Shown here piece by piece: positions 5,351-5,644 of a stretch of 5,644 bases of DNA (positions within the stretch are counted from its first letter, which is position 1; each line of letters begins with the position of its first letter). The notes below the pieces were generated by a model, which saw only the letters and a list, made by a program, of their open reading frames with translations, was not told where the DNA came from and made no database searches. Origin of the DNA: an uncultured Clostridia bacterium (lineage in GTDB: Bacteria; Bacillota; Clostridia; Oscillospirales; CAG-272); the NCBI GenBank assembly GCA_946040935.1, contig CAMGCN010000082.1, positions 1-5,644 on the forward strand, given 5' to 3'. Made by a program: the position numbers and the translations under genes.

Positions 5351-5464
5351 ATTTATGGGAAAAACGGGAAAGGTCAACAGGTCGGCAACGACACTTGAAA
5401 TTTCATTTTTTGTGTGTTATCATAAGCGATATACCAAAAGACAGCCGACCTATAAAGGTGCATA
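5312..5464. repeat. Nested inverted repeats, possible small MITE-like element
   Basis: TATGCACC (5312-5319) and GGTGCATA (5457-5464) form perfect 8-base terminal inverted repeats about 153 bases apart. Nested within them, AGGTCGGC (5379-5386) is inverted as GCCGACCT (5444-5451). A further copy of AGGTGCATA occurs at 5341-5349 and 5456-5464 as a 9-base direct repeat. No transposase is present. This could be a non-autonomous insertion or an IS remnant, but the repeats are short and some could be chance. No target duplication was recognised. Confidence 0.3.
5395..5423 (+). promoter_or_regulatory. Extended -10 promoter for the HAD hydrolase gene
   Basis: TTGAAA (5395-5400) and TATCAT (5418-5423) each match consensus at 5 of 6 positions and are 17 bases apart. 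TG at 5415-5416 adds an extended -10. Transcription would start near 5430, leaving a leader of about 57 bases. This suggests the HAD gene is expressed independently of the Trp-controlled operon. The promoter lies between the arms of the AGGTCGGC/GCCGACCT inverted repeat. Confidence 0.65.
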
Positions 5465-5486
5465 GGACGCCGAAAAGGAGAAGAAA

Positions 5487-5644
5487 ATGATGATAAAAGC
5501 GGTACTTTTTGACCTTGACGGGACTCTTTTACCCATGGATCAGGATGAATTTTTGAGGGGATATTTTTCTTTGCTCGCAAAAAAGGCGGCAAAAAGAGGA
5601 TACGACGCAAAAGAGCTGTACGACGCGATATGGCAGGGCACCTC
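5487..5644 (+). CDS. HAD-family hydrolase (5' part, runs off the window)
   Basis: The first 52 codons of a haloacid dehalogenase-superfamily hydrolase are present. Motif I is FDLDGT at residues 8-13, with nucleophile D9 and general acid/base D11, and is followed by LLPMDQDEF. These enzymes usually remove phosphate from small molecules such as sugar phosphates or phosphoglycolate; the substrate cannot be told from this fragment. Motifs II to IV and the cap domain lie beyond the window. AAGGAG (5475-5480) precedes two adjacent ATG codons at 5487 and 5490. Both are well spaced, and the second gives the commoner start MIKAVLFDLDGTL. It has its own promoter upstream and no evident functional link to trpXYZ. 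Confidence 0.9.
   Translation, partial: MMIKAVLFDLDGTLLPMDQDEFLRGYFSLLAKKAAKRGYDAKELYDAIWQGT

Noticed and set aside
5313..5465. 50-aa frame starting at ATG 5313 with GGAG at 5301-5304
   Set aside because: It begins inside the hairpin, spans the HAD promoter and the inverted repeats, and has no recognisable domain. More likely chance or insertion-derived.
1..5644. CRISPR array, tRNA or rRNA genes, complete insertion sequence
   Set aside because: No regularly spaced repeats, no cloverleaf or rRNA-like sequence, and no transposase frame was seen on either strand.

Overview
The window looks like a piece of a Clostridia-type (Bacillota) genome, probably an assembled gut-type metagenomic contig. 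The evidence is strong AAGGAG-type ribosome binding sites, a consensus sigma-A promoter with an A/T-rich upstream tract, a T-box leader, a lipoprotein-anchored ABC binding protein, and a corrinoid-activation-type ASKHA protein of the kind common in anaerobes. The genus cannot be fixed from the sequence. The first 44 bases are not genomic: they are the tail of the Illumina P5 primer, an 8-base i5 index and the Nextera read-1 transposase adapter.

Layout. On the minus strand (45-1928) lie two tightly coupled genes: a 505-aa [2Fe-2S]/ASKHA-domain protein of the RACo/COG3894 type, then, after 2 bases, a MacB/LolD-type ABC ATPase cut off by the adapter. Divergent to them on the plus strand is a tryptophan uptake operon. 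It comprises a consensus promoter (2031-2059), a complete T-box leader with specifier UGG (Trp), a T-box sequence and mutually exclusive antiterminator and terminator (about 2066-2340), a possible 11-codon Trp-containing leader ORF (2358-2393), then trpX (lipoprotein), trpY (permease) and trpZ (ATPase) at 2458-5260. The next 226 bases (5261-5486) hold a strong hairpin, nested inverted repeats resembling a small MITE, and an extended -10 promoter. That promoter serves a partial HAD-family hydrolase gene running off the right end.

How it works together. When Trp is scarce, uncharged tRNA-Trp should pair with the UGG specifier and the UGGU bulge, stabilise the antiterminator and let RNA polymerase reach trpXYZ, raising Trp import. 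The three transporter proteins contain only one Trp residue in 939, as expected for proteins that must be made during Trp starvation. The most unusual point is a short ORF with a good ribosome binding site and a Trp codon between the T-box terminator and trpX. This arrangement is reminiscent of the T-box plus rtpLP leader peptide of the Bacillus subtilis anti-TRAP operon, but here it precedes a transporter and has a different geometry.
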